Positions 21,187-21,362 of a DNA stretch of 21,362 nt are shown here, piece by piece. The position numbers and the translations under genes are program-made. The stretch spans positions 1 to 21,362 of the forward strand of contig CAZQIC010000081.1 in assembly GCA_964593555.1 (NCBI GenBank), in the 5' to 3' direction. Positions within the stretch are counted from its first letter, which is position 1, and every line of letters starts with the position of its first letter. The notes beneath the pieces were generated by a model. The model saw nothing but the letters and a program-made list of their open reading frames with translations. It had not been told where the DNA came from and did no database searches. This DNA is from CAZQIC01 sp964593555 (GTDB lineage Bacteria; Bacteroidota; Bacteroidia; JAFLBG01).

Positions 21187-21362
21187 AAGTGAGACCATGA
21201 GGCCGGCAGGGAGCAGGTATGTCCTCCAGGGTGGACCATTTGTATTGCCTTGAGTCTGAATTAAAAACAATCAGGACTGTAAACGAAAGAAAAAAGCAAT
21301 GCGATTTTCTTAAGGTGGGTTCTAAAAATTCACTTTTAGAGATTTGACTAAAAATCGGAGAA
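21187..21362. other. Non-coding right edge
   Basis: No gene seen. The first 50 bases are richer in G+C than their surroundings and contain a short inverted repeat (GTCC 21221-21224 with GGAC 21233-21236). A second, 7-bp hairpin lies at 21321-21327 with 21334-21340 (TCTAAAA/TTTTAGA). No T-run ends either one convincingly, so the terminator of the Mla genes is not identified. No shared promoter element is present up to 21362. Confidence 0.4.

Overview
The window is AT-rich with every gene on the + strand, and it looks like a chromosomal segment from a member of the Bacteroidota. The evidence is a type IX secretion C-terminal sorting domain, PorT-like outer-membrane beta-barrels, leaders of the form 'aaA-rich then ATG' with no Shine-Dalgarno sequence, and promoter -7 boxes of the TAnnTTTG class. 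The exact genus cannot be read from the sequence. The content is envelope and general-stress proteins: CsbD-like, YtxH, Lmo0937-type, Dps, universal stress protein, DoxX, AI-2E/PerM permease, an Mla-type lipid transporter, coiled-coil lipoproteins, disordered hydrophilic proteins, and two ice-binding (DUF3494) genes, one of them broken.

The most striking feature is not a gene. Ten intergenic regions carry the same roughly 65-bp element: TGTGA, 5 nt, GTAAC, 16 nt, GTAAC, 21 nt, CAnnTTTG. The last box lies 20 to 130 nt before a start codon. Eight of the ten have exactly these spacings and two differ by one base. The CAnnTTTG box fits a Bacteroidota -7 element. This puts the second GTAAC where the -33 element should be and the first GTAAC exactly two helical turns upstream. 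I infer one regulator (a two-turn direct-repeat binder or an alternative sigma factor) that controls about ten transcription units here.

Layout: 1-375 is a leader region with element P0. 376-966 is a lipoprotein with an Lmo0937-like membrane tail. 1126-3592 (P1) is a Big_5/ice-binding protein plus a beta-barrel. 3593-4027 is a structured non-coding stretch with a terminator and P2. 4028-4279 is a disordered protein with a strong terminator. 4461-5885 (P3) holds the CsbD-like protein, a PorT-like barrel and two small proteins. 5978-8721 (P4) holds a disordered repeat protein and an AsmA/DUF748-type protein. 8850-10471 (P5) is a two-domain ice-binding T9SS cargo gene with three frameshifts. 10653-11177 (P6) is a secreted Tyr-rich protein. 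11386-12765 (P7) holds DoxX and a tandem universal stress protein. 13008-13979 (P8) holds a coiled-coil lipoprotein and a membrane-anchored receiver domain. From 14191 (P9) there is a long, tightly packed run: two barrels, a disordered repeat protein, Lmo0937-type, TM-tail protein, YtxH, holin-like protein, unknown, AI-2E permease, Dps, MlaE, MlaF and MlaD.

The promoter modules have been copied. P7 and P8 share 136 bp that includes the first codons of the lipoprotein gene, now a dead start in front of DoxX. P8 and P9 also share sequence upstream of the element. This suggests a regulon that grew by duplicating a promoter cassette.
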